Made by a program: the position numbers and the translations under genes. Below, piece after piece: positions 1-12,110 of a stretch of DNA of 64,000 bases. A model generated the notes under the pieces. The model was not told the origin of the DNA, searched no databases, and was given only the letters and a program-made list of their open reading frames with translations. Origin of the DNA: Sipunculus nudus. Lineage: Eukaryota > Annelida > Sipuncula > Golfingiida > Sipunculidae. Positions within the stretch are counted from its first letter, which is position 1. Every line of letters starts with the position of its first letter. The stretch is taken from NCBI GenBank assembly GCA_026874595.1, contig CM049314.1, positions 634,318-698,317 on the forward strand, read 5' to 3'.

Positions 1-3
1 AGC

Positions 4-200
4 TTCAACATAGCATAAGTTGATCAACTTAAATCAACTTAACTTAAGTTGAATTCTTAAGTTGATCTTAAGTTGATCAACTTATTCTATCTTGAATGGT
101 AAGTTGATCAACTTATGCTATGTTGATCGACTTAAGCTTATGTTGAATGGTAAGTTGACCAACTTAGGCTATGTTGATTACTTAAGTTGAATCTGACTTT
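4..200. repeat. GATC-centred palindromic repeat block
   Basis: The block is built from AAGTTGATCAACTT and relatives (TTAAGTTGAATTCTTAA, TATGCTATGTTGAT). Positions 4-96 form an imperfect inverted repeat whose arms begin TTCAACATAGCATAAG and end with its complement. The same vocabulary recurs at 6.1-6.35, 7.74-8.13, 9.54-9.92, 11.64-12.12, 57.35-57.85 and 59.98-60.44 kb. Confidence 0.9.
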
Positions 201-440
201 AGATTAAAAATTATTTCGATGCTATAACCTTGTTATACTGAACAACCTCGTTATTATGTCCAACTTGGTCATTATGAACATCCTCAATATTATGAAAAAC
301 CTCGTTATTATGAACAACCTCGTTATACTGTCCAACCGGGTTTATTTGTGAACAACTAGGTTATAATCGACAGGAACGTTATTATGAACTATCTTGTCAG
401 AATGAACAACATGGTTATAATGGACAACCTTTGTGTATGT
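201..440. repeat. Degenerate 18-bp minisatellite
   Basis: Short runs of the 18-bp unit GTTATTATGAACAACCTC are separated by unrelated sequence. It is the decayed edge of the larger array that starts near 715. Confidence 0.75.
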
Positions 441-477
441 ATCTATATATGTGTACATGTATGCATATTCTACTCAA

Positions 478-660
478 GGACGTGGCGCACCCTGTAGGTT
501 TACGTTACTATTATGGTCCTAAACTTATAGTTTACTCTAGGACGTGGCTCACCCTGTAGTTGTAAGTCACTATTATGGTCCTAAACTTATAGCTTACTCT
601 AGCACGTGGCGCCCCTACAGTTGTAAGTCACTATTATGGTCCTAAACTTAAGAGTTTTAT
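478..660. repeat. 62-bp tandem repeat, 3 units
   Basis: Units begin GGACGTGGCGC or a variant at 478, 540 and 602. Each ends with CACTATTATGGTCCTAAACT, which is the reverse complement of the dispersed TTTAGGACCATAA motif. Related inverted copies with GGCGCCACGTCCTAG occur near 20,715, 37,640-37,700 and 56,410-56,450. Confidence 0.85.
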
Positions 661-714
661 GGTGCGAACTGTTATGTCAGGGAAATGCAGTTCATCAAGC
701 GTACAAGTGGTCAA

Positions 715-1005
715 TGAAAATCCTCGTAATTATGAACAACCTCGTTATTGTGAACAACCTCGTTATACTGTCCATCCTATTGTGAACAACCTGGTTACAA
801 TGTAAAACCTGGTTATAATGAACAATTTTGTTATTATGAACAACCTGATTATTATGAACAACCTGGTTATTATGAACAACTTGGTTTTAATGAACAACCT
901 CGTTATTATGGACAACCTCACTATTATGAACAACCTAGTTATTATGAACTACCTTGTCAGATTGAAGAACATTGTTATAATGGACAACCTTTGTGTATGA
1001 ATGCA
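715..1005 (-). repeat. 18-bp minisatellite, first orientation
   Basis: The repeated unit on the plus strand is GAACAACCTGGTTATTAT with variants. The period is six codons, so several frames stay open by chance. It meets an oppositely oriented array at about 1,005. Confidence 0.9.
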
Positions 1006-2010
1006 TTATGACCAGGTTGTTCAAAATAATCGGGTTGTTCATAATAACAAGGTTGGACATAATATCGAGGTTGTTCATAAAAACAAGGTTTATCATTATA
1101 ACAAGGTTGCTCTTTATAACCAGATTGGACATTTTCACCAGATTGCTCATAATAACCAGGTTGTTCATTATAACAAGGTTGCTCATAATATGAAGGTTGG
1201 GCATAATAGCGAGGTTGTTCATTATAACGATGTTGTTCATTATAACGAGGTTGGTCATAATAATTAGGTTGGACATAATAAGCAGATTGTTCATTATAAC
1301 AAGGTTTTCATTATAGTGATGTTGGACATAATAACGAGGTTGTTCATTATAACCAGGTTGTTCATTGGACAGTATAACATAGTTTATCATTATAACAAGT
1401 TCATTATAGCAAAGTTGTTTATAATAACCAGGTTGTTCATAGATACCAGGTTGTTCATAATAACCATGTTGTTCACAATGACCAGGTTGGAAATTATAAC
1501 CAGGTTGTTCATAATAACAGGGTTGTTCATTATAACCAGATTGTTCATTCTGACCAGGTTGGACATTAAAATCTGGTTGGACCTTAAAGTCAGGTTGGAA
1601 CTAATAACGAGGGTGTTCATAACCAGGTTGGCCATAATAACAAAGTTGTTGATTATAGCGAGGTTGGTCATTGTAACCAGGTTTTTCATTTTAACCAGGA
1701 TGTTCATTATAACCAGGTTTTTTATTAAAACAACGTTGTTCATAATAACCAGGTTTTAAATTAAAATATGGTTGTTCATTATAATGAGGTTTTTCATTAT
1801 AAAAAGGTTGTTCATAATGATGTTGTTCATTATAACCAGGTTGTTCATTATAACCAGGTTGTTCATAATAACACGGTTGTTCATAATAACAATGTTGTTC
1901 ATTATAACAAGGTTTTTTTCCCTTTAGCCAGGTTAATCTAAGAACGACGTTTTTCATAATGAAGTTGTTCATTATAACCAGGTTGGTCATAATAACCAGG
2001 TTGTACTATC
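1006..2010 (+). repeat. 18-bp minisatellite, inverted orientation
   Basis: The unit is GGTTGTTCATTATAACCA with variants, the reverse complement of the array just upstream. Roughly 55 units fit in the block. Apparent ORFs of 90-150 codons on both strands arise because 18 is a multiple of 3; they lack a consistent frame and are not taken as genes. Confidence 0.9.
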
Positions 2011-3879
2011 ACAAACGAGACGGTATTTTTTTGCAGATTTTCACTAACACACTGTCTCTGTCTGTCTGTCTCTCTCTCTTTTATCTCATTCTCTCACTCC
2101 CCTTGCACTGAAACAACATAACAAATCGAAAAAGACCGTAAACATTTTTATACTATATATTTTATAGAATTCCACAGCTTGTCTTCGAACATGAGGTTGG
2201 CATTGTTGCGGCATTGCAAAACATTATAATGAAATGGTTTAAAAGATTACAGTAGCATAATACTGAAATTAATGACGAACATGCAAAAAGAAAAATACCT
2301 GTTGATATGTGCATTTTACAAAGGAATCATTTCACAAGATTAAAAAGCGTTTACTGAAAACTAGACCTAAGGAGAAAATTACCATTTTGATATTTATCTC
2401 TTTTCCGAGAGCGGCGTGCTCTTAAGTTAATAAATTTACACAGTGTCGACTATCTCTTATCATTTACATTCAACCAGAATGCGAAACATTTTAAAAAGGA
2501 TGTAATTTTAGAGATACAATATATGAATATTAACCCATTGCAAAAGACACCTATGAACACAAGTGACGTTTTATGTCTATGCGTTTTTATTCTAAGTATG
2601 AAAGCACAGCAATACATATTCCATCATGATACGTAACCGTTTTCTCAAGGTAGATGACTGAAACACACTAGAGACGTTGTATGGTATATATAAACTATTC
2701 AAGTCTGTATAAATAAATGGAAGAAAGAATATGTTATGGAAAAGGGGAAACATAAACACATATGATAAGGAAATCATAATGGAAAGTTGTACATATTTTG
2801 CACCGGCCAAACATATGAACAAAAGAAAGAAAATGTATTCATTAAAAATATACCATACATTTATATACACTTTACATATATATATTTACAAGATTATATA
2901 CATGAAATCCTATATACAAAACTGTCTTTGAATCCGCGTCGTTAATAGCGATTATAGTCGTATAGTGAAGCAGATGTTTTACAGAAAGGAAAATTTGGAG
3001 GTAACGTATACATCGTTATATTTCAACAGATGCTTTTACAAACTAAGCCTAACAGCGTTGCAGAAAGCTACATAATAATTACAAACAGTTTTGAAATTAT
3101 ACACTTTTATCACATTGAAAGAAACAGAAAACAACATATACACATATACATATATATATGTATGTTTTTATATTACTGTTTGTCTTACATGGGTATACCC
3201 TAACAGCGTTGCAGAAAGGTAAATAATAATTAAGAACCGTTTTGCAATTATGGTTCATGGGGAATCACGTAACATCTCCCCCTTTTTAAAAAGCATAATG
3301 CAGTTCATTTACTTTAAGAGCATATATATAAGGTCCATTATACAGTCTTTGGTATTATAATGAAATGCAAGAAAGGAAGCACTGATGATCTTCCCTGGTT
3401 ATTTTAGTGCATCTACCGGCGGATTTAACCAAATGGAAAACATTATGAAAAGTGTTTCACGAATTAAACTTGTGGGTAGAGGTTACCAGCACATATCCCA
3501 CATCACTGGTTCTCAGTACCAGTGTTCCCTATCTACCTACTTAACCTAATGATGACCCGATCCTCAGGCGTCATAGCGCACCGGCCTTCTGACAACGCGG
3601 CCACAGCGTGTAACAGTTGGGGCAGCTTCTCGTGGCCAGTAGGGGTCGTTTCCTTAATGCAGGTTTCTTTTCAAACTATGTAAAAATTTAAAAAATAACA
3701 GTGGTATAATAAAAAAGAAAAGATAAAATGCTAAAGATATCTGTCGATGTGTGCATTTTGCTGGAATGAAAAAGGTTAACTTAAAACTAGACGTAATAGT
3801 GAATTACCGTTTGACTTTTTTTCCCTTTTGGGTTGGACACGGCATGCTGAACACTTAAAAAATTAAAAAAAATTTGCCA
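2011..3879. other. Plain AT-rich sequence, no gene seen
   Basis: After a CT-rich tract at 2,055-2,095 this is ordinary AT-rich DNA with no convincing ORF, splice pair or RNA gene. The segment to 3,757 is nearly identical at 62,250-64,000. A short internal repeat, CCTAACAGCGTTGCAGAAAG, occurs near 3,048 and 3,199. Confidence 0.7.
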
Positions 3880-4500
3880 TCCTATTATCATTATGGAACA
3901 CATGGTTGGAACGTGGCATATACATGCATACCAGACAAAAATAACATATGAAGTGGCCACACCCTAAAATGTACAGTTTATAGTCTCCATTACAATTTGT
4001 TTTCCAACACTTAGGCATGTTGAAAAAAATTCAACTAATGTTATACTGCTGTAATGGTCCTTAAAAGAACTACACCAAACCATTGAATGAGCCGACTGCT
4101 TGGTTTGATGTATACAGATGCATTATAATTTAAATCCATCAGACTGAATGGAATCCTTTATTATTCTTTTAATGAATATGCCCTTCATCATTGTGTTAGA
4201 CCAGCGGTGAAGAATATTAAATTTTCTATTTTTTCGGGTTATGTCTTTCTGCATTTTGTTATTTCAACCATTCAATCTTCTTTTCAGGAATGGGCAGTAA
4301 ATCATTAGGTCATCATCATATCTTGGGTGTGTGTGTGTGTGGGGGGGGGGGGAGATGGTTTCGTCTGTTCTGCAATGACAACACCCTCGGCTGGACTCCT
4401 GCAAAAAATATTTAAGAATTGCACGTATATACATATACAAATATGCATTGATACGGACTCCTACAACAAGTATTTAAGAATTGTACACTGTGTAATTTTT
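3880..4500. repeat. Diverged copy of the 34.4-34.96 kb segment
   Basis: Phrases such as ATTATCATTATGGAA, CCAAACCAT, GATGTAT.CAGATGCA and TTAAATTTTCTATTTTTT occur in the same order at 34,395-34,960. It starts a larger duplicated order that continues into the TTTAGGACCATAA block and the CTC-rich repeats (3.9-6 kb against 34.4-37.3 kb). Confidence 0.8.
4285..4430 (+). repeat. Interspersed ~145-bp repeat (GTCATCATGATATC family)
   Basis: Starts near CAGGAATGGGCAGT, contains a GTCATCAT core and a GT- or G-rich run, and ends GGACTCCTACAACAA, TATTTAAGAATTGTAC. The 3' part is repeated again at about 4,450-4,495. Other copies lie at 5,631, 7,287, 9,071, 17,876, 34,815, 36,017 and 37,068. It could be a short interspersed element or simply a module of the mosaic; no target-site duplication was identified. 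Confidence 0.8.
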
Positions 4501-4619
4501 TTTTATTTTAATGGAATTACATATATTGAATTATACTTTTAAGCTGAGGACCATATCACGGTATGTTTAGGACCATAACAATGTAAGTTTATGACCATAC
4601 CACTGTTTTTTCAAGACTG

Positions 4620-5320
4620 TAATACTGCATGTTTATGAGCATAACATTCAACTTAATTTTGTATTGGTCCTGTATTTTCAACTTAATATGCTTAGGACTA
4701 TAACACTGTATGTTTAGGACCATAATACTGTATGTTTAAAACCATAACATTCAACTTAATTTTGTATTGGTCCTGTATTTTCAACTTTATATGCTTAGGA
4801 CTATAACACTGTATGTTTAGGACCATAATACTGTATGTCTAAAACCATAACATTCAACTTAATTTTGTATTGGTCCTGTATTTTCAACTTAACAAGTTTA
4901 GGACTATAACACTGTATGTTTAGGACCATAATATTGTATGTTTAGGACCATAATAATCAACTTAATTTTGTATTGGTCCTGTATTTTCAACTTAATATGC
5001 CTAGGACTATAACACTGTATGTTTAGGACCATAATACTGTATGTCTAGAACCATAACATTCAACTTAATTTTGTATTGGTCCTGTATTTTCAACTTAATA
5101 TGCTTAGGACTATAACACTGTAGGTTTAGGACCATAATACTGTATGTCTAAAACCATAACGTTCAACTTAATTTTGTATTGGTCCTGTATTTTCAACTTA
5201 ACAAGTTTAGGACTATAACACTCTATGTTTAGGACCATAATACTGTATGTTTAGGACCATAATAATCAACTTAATTTATGTATTGCTCCTGTATTTTCAA
5301 CTTAACAGGTCTTTAAGTTT
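4620..5320. repeat. 103-bp tandem repeat, about 7 units
   Basis: The landmark ATTTTGTATTGGTCCTGTAT recurs at about 4,656, 4,759, 4,862, 4,965, 5,068, 5,171 and 5,275, a spacing of 103 bp. Each unit carries two or three copies of TTTAGGACCATAA-type sequence. Confidence 0.95.
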
Positions 5321-5570
5321 ATTCAACTTAGAATTAAGTTTACACAACTTAGGCTTACGTTGATTCCGAACTCAAGTTAGTTTGTACATTCATGTGTCTT
5401 CACTCCTCACTGGACCTTTGTACTTTCCAGTGCATTCGCATTGTATTTACCTCTCTCGATTCCTGTGCCTTGGTTCTCAGTTCACCTGTGAAGATTCATG
5501 TGCTTAGACGCTCTACTTACCTCAGTACATCCCTTTCCTTTGATTTTCAGTTTTCCTACGTGAAACAGCG
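5321..5570. repeat. Edge of the CTC-rich repeat domain
   Basis: Contains degenerate units related to CTCTGTACATTCCTGTGCTT and GACGCTCTACTTACCTCAGT, the building blocks of the large arrays downstream. The same text recurs at about 36,295-36,480. Confidence 0.75.
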
Positions 5571-5917
5571 AAGGGCCAAAACGTTCTAGAATAATACATA
5601 CATATACACATACATACATACATACCTTTTTTTTAGGAATAGGCTGTCAATCATTACGTCATCATGATATCTATAGTGTGAGGGGGATGGTTTCATCTGG
5701 TCTGCCAAAAGCGCGCCCTGATCCGGACTCCTACAACAATTATTTAAGAATTGTACACTGTGTACCATTTTTTAATGAAATTATATATATTTAAATATAA
5801 TTTATAGATATATCATGAAATAGAATATGTATATGCAAATATAGGACTGTTCGTGATTGTGTGTATAAATATAGAATTGATGCTCCTTTTTCAAGATAGC
5901 CGCTATAACCCTAGGTT

Positions 5918-5957
5918 GTTATAAACCTATAGGTTAACAACCCTAGTCAACTATGTT
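5918..5957. repeat. CCTAGGTTGTT hairpin
   Basis: An imperfect inverted repeat pairs CCCTAGGTTGTTATAAACC with GGTTAACAACCCTAG across a short loop. It recurs in each 1,785-bp unit, at about 57,210-57,250 and, shortened, near 59,825. It is conserved with its surroundings, so conservation alone does not show function. Confidence 0.7.
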
Positions 5958-7975
5958 TCGGACCATAACATTAAGTTTAGCACCATAATCAATAAAATTG
6001 TCATTTCAGACCTGAGAAATGGCCTTTGGAGTCCGATCGGTCAGTCAGACTCCATCGGGTCAAGAAAAATGAGTTCTCCTCATGTGTCATCTATACCTTA
6101 GGTTGAATGGTAAGTTGATCAACTTATGATATGTTGATCGACTTAACTTAAGTTGAATTCTTAAGTTGATTTAAGTTGATCAATTTATGCTATATGGAAT
6201 GGTAAGTTGATCAACTTAAATCAACTTAACTTAAGTTGAATTCTTAAGTTGATCTTAAGTTGATCAACTTATGCTATGTTGAATGGTATGTTGATCAACT
6301 TATGCTATGTTTATCAACTTCAGCTTATGTTTATCAACTTAAGAATTCAACAAAAGCTATTTAACTCTTGAGATTGCTGAGTTCAGCTCTGCATATTCCT
6401 CTGCTTCGAATATAAACTTATCTCAGTAACTCACTTTGATTTGCTACTCATTTTTCCTCTGTATTTTGCTTTCCTTTGGCCCTCACTGTAGCTCTGTAAA
6501 TGCATTCGCATTGTGTTTACCTCTCTCGATTCCTGTGCTTTGGTTCTCAGTTCACCTGTGAAGATTCATGTGCTTAGACGCTCTACTTACCTCAGTACAT
6601 CCCTTTCCTTTGATTTTCAGTTTTCCTACGTACATTACTCTGCTCTGACTTAGTTTGACTCTGTAGATTCCTGTGCTTTGACTTTCAGTTCAGCTCTGCA
6701 CATTCCTCTGCTTTACTTACCTCGTAAATCACTTTGCTTTGATGATCATTTCCCTCTGTATATTGCTTTGCTTATGCATTCACTGTAGCCCTGTACATTT
6801 GTGTGTTTTCATTCCTCACTTGACTTAATTACTGTAAAATGCTTAAGCACTCAGTTTACATCTTTGGATTCCAATTTTGGTTCTCAATCCAACTGCTAAG
6901 AGTAGTGTGCTTAGACGCTCTACTTACCTCAGTACATCAATTTGCTTTGATCCTCAGCTTTTCCATTGTATATTTCTCTGCTGTGACTCATTTTAACTAT
7001 GTCCACTGTTGTGCTTTGACTCTCTTATAAACTCTCTCCTTTAAAAGTCAACTTACCTCGTTAATGTTTCACTTCGGTTTGGCCATCATTTTATTATCTC
7101 AAAACTGCTGTGCTTTAGCTCACAGGGTACCTCTGTACATTGGTGTGTTTTCAGGGCTCAGTTTACCTCTGTCTGTTATTTTCCCTTGGCCCTAAGTGTA
7201 ACGTGAAACAGCGAAGGGCCAAAACGTTCTAGAATAATACTTACATATACACATACATACATACATACATACATACCTTTTTTTTAGGAATAGGCAGTCA
7301 ATCATTACGTCATCATGATATCTATAGTGTGAGGGGGATGGTTTCATCTGGTCTGCCAAAAGCGCGCCCTGATCCGGACTCCTACAACAATTATTTAAGA
7401 ATTGTACACTGTGTACCATTTTTTAATGAAATTATATATATTTAAATATAATTTATAGATATATCATAAAATAGAATATGTATATGCAAATATAGGACTG
7501 TTCGTGATTGTGTGTATAAATATAGAATTGATGCTCCTTTTTCAAGATAGCCGCTATAACCCTAGGTTGTTATAAACCTATAGGTTAACAACCCTAGTCA
7601 ACTATGTTTCGGACCATAACATTAAGTTTAGCACCATAATCAATAAAATTGTCATTTCAGACCTGAGAAATGGCCTTTGGAGTCCGATCGGTCAGTCAGA
7701 CTCCATCGGGTCAAGAAAAATGAGTTCTCCTCATGTGTCATCTATACCTTAGGTTGAATGGTAAGTTGATCAACTTATGATATGTTGATCGACTTAACTT
7801 AAGTTGAATTCTTAAGTTGATTTAAGTTGATCAATTTATGCTATATGGAATATTAAGTTGATCAACTTAAATCAACTTAACTTAAGTTGAATTCTTAAGT
7901 TGATCTTAAGTTGATCAACTTATGCTATGTTGAATGGTAAGATGATCAACTTATGCTATGTTGATCGACTTAAGC

Positions 7976-8068
7976 TTCAACATAGCATAAGTTGATCAAC
8001 TTAAATCAACTTAACTTAATTTGAATTCTTAAGTTGATCTTAAGTTGATCAACTTATGCTATGTTGAA
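7976..8068. repeat. 93-bp palindrome with nested GATC palindromes
   Basis: Outer arms of about 29 bp, beginning TTCAACATAGCATAAGTTG and ending with its reverse complement, flank further inverted matches. Equivalent copies are at about 9,762-9,855, 11,999-12,079, 57,557-57,649, 60,204-60,296 and, imperfectly, 4-96. It could form a cruciform or be the remnant of a short foldback element. Confidence 0.85.
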
Positions 8069-10560
8069 TGGTATGTTGATCAACTTATGCTATGTTTATC
8101 AACTTCAGCTTATGTTTATCAACTTAAGAATTCAACAAAAGCTATTTAACTCTTGAGATTGCTGAGTTCAGCTCTGCATATTCCTCTGCTTCGAATATAA
8201 ACTTATCTCAGTAACTCACTTTGATTTGCTACTCATTTTTCCTCTGTATTTTGCTTTCCTTTGGCCCTCACTGTAGCTCTGTAAATGCATTCGCATTGTG
8301 TTTACCTCTCTCGATTCCTGTGCTTTGGTTCTCAGTTCACCTGTGAAGATTCATGTGCTTAGACGCTCTACTTACCTCAGTACATCCCTTTCCTTTGATT
8401 TTCAGTTTTCCTACGTACATTACTCTGCTCTGACTTAGTTTGACTCTGTAGATTCCTGTGCTTTGACTTTCAGTTCAGCTCTGCACATTCCTCTGCTTTA
8501 CTTACCTCGTAAATCACTTTGCTTTGATGATCATTTCCCTCTGTATATTGCTTTGCTTATGCATTCACTGTAGCCCTGTACATTTGTGTGTTTTCATTCC
8601 TCACTTGACTTAATTACTGTAAAATGCTTAAGCACTCAGTTTACATCTTTGGATTCCAATTTTGGTTCTCAATCCAACTGCTAAGAGTAGTGTGCTTAGA
8701 CGCTCTACTTACCTCAGTACATCAATTTGCTTTGATCCTCAGCTTTTCCATTGTATATTTCTCTGCTGTGACTCATTTTAACTATGTCCACTGTTGTGCT
8801 TTGACTCTCTTATAAACTCTCTCCTTTAAAAGTCAACTTATCTCGTAAATCTTTCACTTCGGTTTGGCCATCATTTTATTATCTCAAAACTGCTGTGCTT
8901 TAGCTCACAGGGTACCTCTGTACATTGGTGTGTTTTCAGGGCTCAGTTTACCTCTGTCTTTTATTTTCCCTTGGCCCTAAGTGTAACGTGAAACAGCGAA
9001 GGGCCAAAACGTTCTAGAATAATACATACATATACACATACATACATACATACATACATACCTTTTTTTTAGGAATAGGCAGTCAATCATTACGTCATCA
9101 TGATATCTATAGTGTGAGGGGGATGGTTTCATCTGGTCTGCCAAAAGCGCGCCCTGATCCGGACTCCTACAACAATTATTTAAGAATTGTACACTGTGTA
9201 CCATTTTTTAATGAAATTATATATATTTAAATATAATTTATAGATATATCATAAAATAGAATATGTATATGCAAATATAGGACTGTTCGTGATTGTGTGT
9301 ATAAATATAGAATTGATGCTCCTTTTTCAAGATAGCCGCTATAACCCTAGGTTGTTATAAACCTATAGGTTAACAACCCTAGTCAACTATGTTTCGGACC
9401 ATAACATTAAGTTTAGCACCATAATCAATAAAATTGTCATTTCAGACCTGAGAAATGGCCTTTGGAGTCCGATCGGTCAGTCAGACTCCATCGGGTCAAG
9501 AAAAATGAGTTCTCCTCATGTGTCATCTATACCTTATGTTGAATGGTAAGTTGATCAACTTATGATATGTTGATCGACTTAACTTAAGTTGAATTCTTAA
9601 GTTGATTTAAGTTGATCAATTTATGCTATATGGAATGGTAAGTTGATCAACTTAAATCAACTTAACTTAAGTTGAATTCTTAAGTTGATCTTAAGTTGAT
9701 CAACTTATGCTATGTTGAATGGTAAGATGATCAACTTATGCTATGTTGATCGACTTAAGTTTCAACATGGCATAAGTTGATCAACTTAAATCAACTTAAC
9801 TTAATTTGAATTCTTAAGTTGATCTTAAGTTGATCAACTTATGCTATGTTGAATGGTATGTTGATCAACTTATGCTATGTTTATCAACTTCAGCTTATGT
9901 TTATCAACTTAAGAATTCAACAAAAGCTATTTAACTCTTGAGATTGCTGAGTTCAGCTCTGCATATTCCTCTGCTTCGAATATAAACTTATCTCAGTAAC
10001 TCACTTTGATTTGCTGCTCATTTTTCCTCTGTATTTTGCTTTCCTTTGGCCCTCACTGTAGCTCTGTAAATGCATTCGCATTGTGTTTACCTCTCTCGAT
10101 TCCTGTGCTTTGGTTCTCAGTTCACCTGTGAAGATTCATGTGCTTAGACGCTCTACTTACCTCAGTACATCCCTTTCCTTTGATTTTCAGTTTTCCTACG
10201 TACATTACTCTGCTCTGACTTAGTTTGACTCTGTAGATTCCTGTGCTTTGACTTTCAGTTCAGCTCTGCACATTCCTCTGCTTTACTTACCTCGTAAATC
10301 ACTTTGCTTTGATGATCATTTCCCTCTGTATATTGCTTTGCTTATGAATTCACTGTAGCCCTGTACATTTGTGGGTTTTCATTCCTCACTTGACTTAATT
10401 ACTGTAAAATGCTTAAGCACTCAGTTTACATCTTTGGATTCCAATTTTGGTTCTCAATCCAACTGCTAAGAGTAGTGTGCTTAGACGCTCTACTTACCTC
10501 AGTACATCAATTTGCTTTGATCCTCAGTTCAGTTTAACTCTGTAGATTGCTGTGTTCAGC

Positions 10561-11125
10561 TCTGCACATTACTCTGTTTTCACAATCAACTTACCTCAGC
10601 ATCTGTTCCTCATTTTACATCTTTATTTTGCGTTCGGTTAGTAGCTCGCTGTAGCTCTGTAAATTTTCCTGTGTTTCACTCCTCACTGGACCTGTGTACT
10701 ATCCAGTGTGTTAGCACTCGGTGTACATTTCTGTATTTCTTTACTTTGGTTCTCCATGAACTGGTGTGCTAAGACGCTCTACTGACCTCAGAACATCACT
10801 TTTGCTTTGATCCTCAGCTTCTCCATTTTCTGCAGATTCCTCTGCCCGGACAATCAACTTACCTGGTAAATCTGTCTGCTCTGGTTTGGGGGTCATGTTT
10901 TCCTCTGTAAACTAAGATTAAGTTTAAGACCATAACACTGAAGAATTAGGACTGAGACATCGTAAGTTTAGCTTGGGGCCTTAAAACTGATTCCTCTGCC
11001 TGGACAATAAACTTACCTGGTAAATCTGTTAGCTCTGGTTTGGTGGACATTGTTTTCCTCTGTATACTAAGCTTAAGTTTAGGACCATAACTCTGTAAGT
11101 CTAGGACCACAACAGGGAAATTAAT
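10561..11125. repeat. Degenerate CTC-rich repeats passing into TTTAGGACCATAA motifs
   Basis: Shortened copies of the GCTCTGTAAATT and CTCTACTTACCTCAG modules give way to TTTAGGACCATAAC repeats. The section with CTGAAGAATTAGGACTG has a second copy at 19,375-19,460. Confidence 0.75.
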
Positions 11126-11560
11126 CCATACATACATTCATAAATAGATACAAGTATCCACACATATACAAACACATACATACATATGTGTAACACTGTT
11201 AACAGTATTCTTAGCTTAAGTTTGGGACCACAACATAACAACGTAAGTTTAGGACCATAAGTTCTTTCCCACGCTCAGGCCTCACCTCTGGTCTGTGGTT
11301 TTGGCGCGAAATACAACATCAAAAACATCACATTACTATATTTCCAAGGATTCTAAACTTCAAATTTAAGTCTGCCGGACAAGAGATTCTCATACTGAAT
11401 GCTGCACGTTTAAGCATTTGTACAATTTGTACATTAATTTACCAATTACGAGTAAAAACGTAACAGACAGTACTCGCCCACGTCTTGTTCCTGTGCACCT
11501 GGTCCGATATTATGTGGGTCGTTGCCTTGGCGACGTTGCCTCATTATCATAAGCTTAGGT
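11126..11560 (+). repeat. Segment duplicated at 18,641-19,085
   Basis: Contains (CATA)n sequence and then a moderately complex stretch including GGTTTTGGCGCGAAATACAAC and CAAGAGATTCTCATACTGAA. The copy at 18,641-19,085 matches almost base for base with a few substitutions. No coding frame is convincing in either copy. Confidence 0.9.
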
Positions 11561-12110
11561 TTAGGACCATAACATTATATTTAAGATAACAGTGAATAAA
11601 TTATCATTTCAGACCTGAGAAATGACGTTATGTTGAAATATTAGGTTTATGTTGATTTCTTAAGTTGATCAAATCAAGCTAAGTTGATCAACTTATGCTT
11701 AAGTGGATTCTTATGTTGATCAGCTTAAGCTTAAGTTGATCAACTTATGCTTAAGTGGATTCTTATGTTGATCAGCTTAAGCTTAAGTTGATCAACTTAT
11801 GATATGTTGATCGACTTAACTTAAGTTGAATTCTTAAGTTGATTTAAGTTGATCAATTTATGCTATATGGAATGGTAAGTTGATCAACTTAAATCAACTT
11901 AACTTAAGTTGAATTATTAAGTTAATCTTAAGTTGATCAACTTATGCTATGTTGAATGGTAAGATGATCAACTTATGCTATGTTGATCGACTTAAGCTTC
12001 AACATAGCATAAGTTGATCAACTTAAGAAATCAACTTAAGTTAAGTTGATTTAAGTTGATCAACTTATGCTATGTTGAAGCTTAAGTTGATCAACTTAAG
12101 CTATGTTTAT
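11561..12110. repeat. Palindromic AAGTTGATCAACTT block
   Basis: Dense GATC-centred palindromes and short directly repeated pieces such as TGCTTAAGTGGATTCTTATG. The first part matches 57,250-57,480. Confidence 0.9.
11999..12079. repeat. 81-bp palindrome of the 93-bp class
   Basis: Same outer arms as the 7,976-8,068 palindrome, with a shorter and differently mutated centre that remains self-complementary. Confidence 0.8.

Larger units (their letters stand above)
1..3757 (+). repeat. Left copy of a long direct duplication
   Basis: This whole stretch recurs in the same orientation at 60,201-64,000. The order of palindromes, the 18-bp minisatellite, the 62-bp repeats and the plain AT-rich part is the same, and differences are scattered substitutions and small indels. 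The right copy runs into the window end, so the true length is unknown. The offset is about 60.2 kb. It may be one period of a very long tandem array, a pair of segmental duplications, or an assembly effect. Confidence 0.95.
5571..10560 (+). repeat. 1,785-bp tandem repeat, 2 full and 1 partial units
   Basis: Landmark CGTGAAACAGCGAAGGGCC lies at 5,571, 7,202 and 8,987, and AACAAAAGCTATTTAACTC at about 6,350, 8,135 and 9,920, giving a 1,785-bp period; the first unit is about 150 bp shorter because it lacks part of the palindromic block. Each unit contains the ~145-bp interspersed repeat, a CCCTAGG hairpin, GATC palindromes and a CTC-rich degenerate tandem. Small ORFs repeat identically with the period and are not taken as genes. 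Confidence 0.95.

Noticed and set aside
6839-9204. Repeated 63- and 75-codon frames at 1,785-bp spacing
   Set aside because: They follow the tandem period, appear on opposite strands and lack any family motif.
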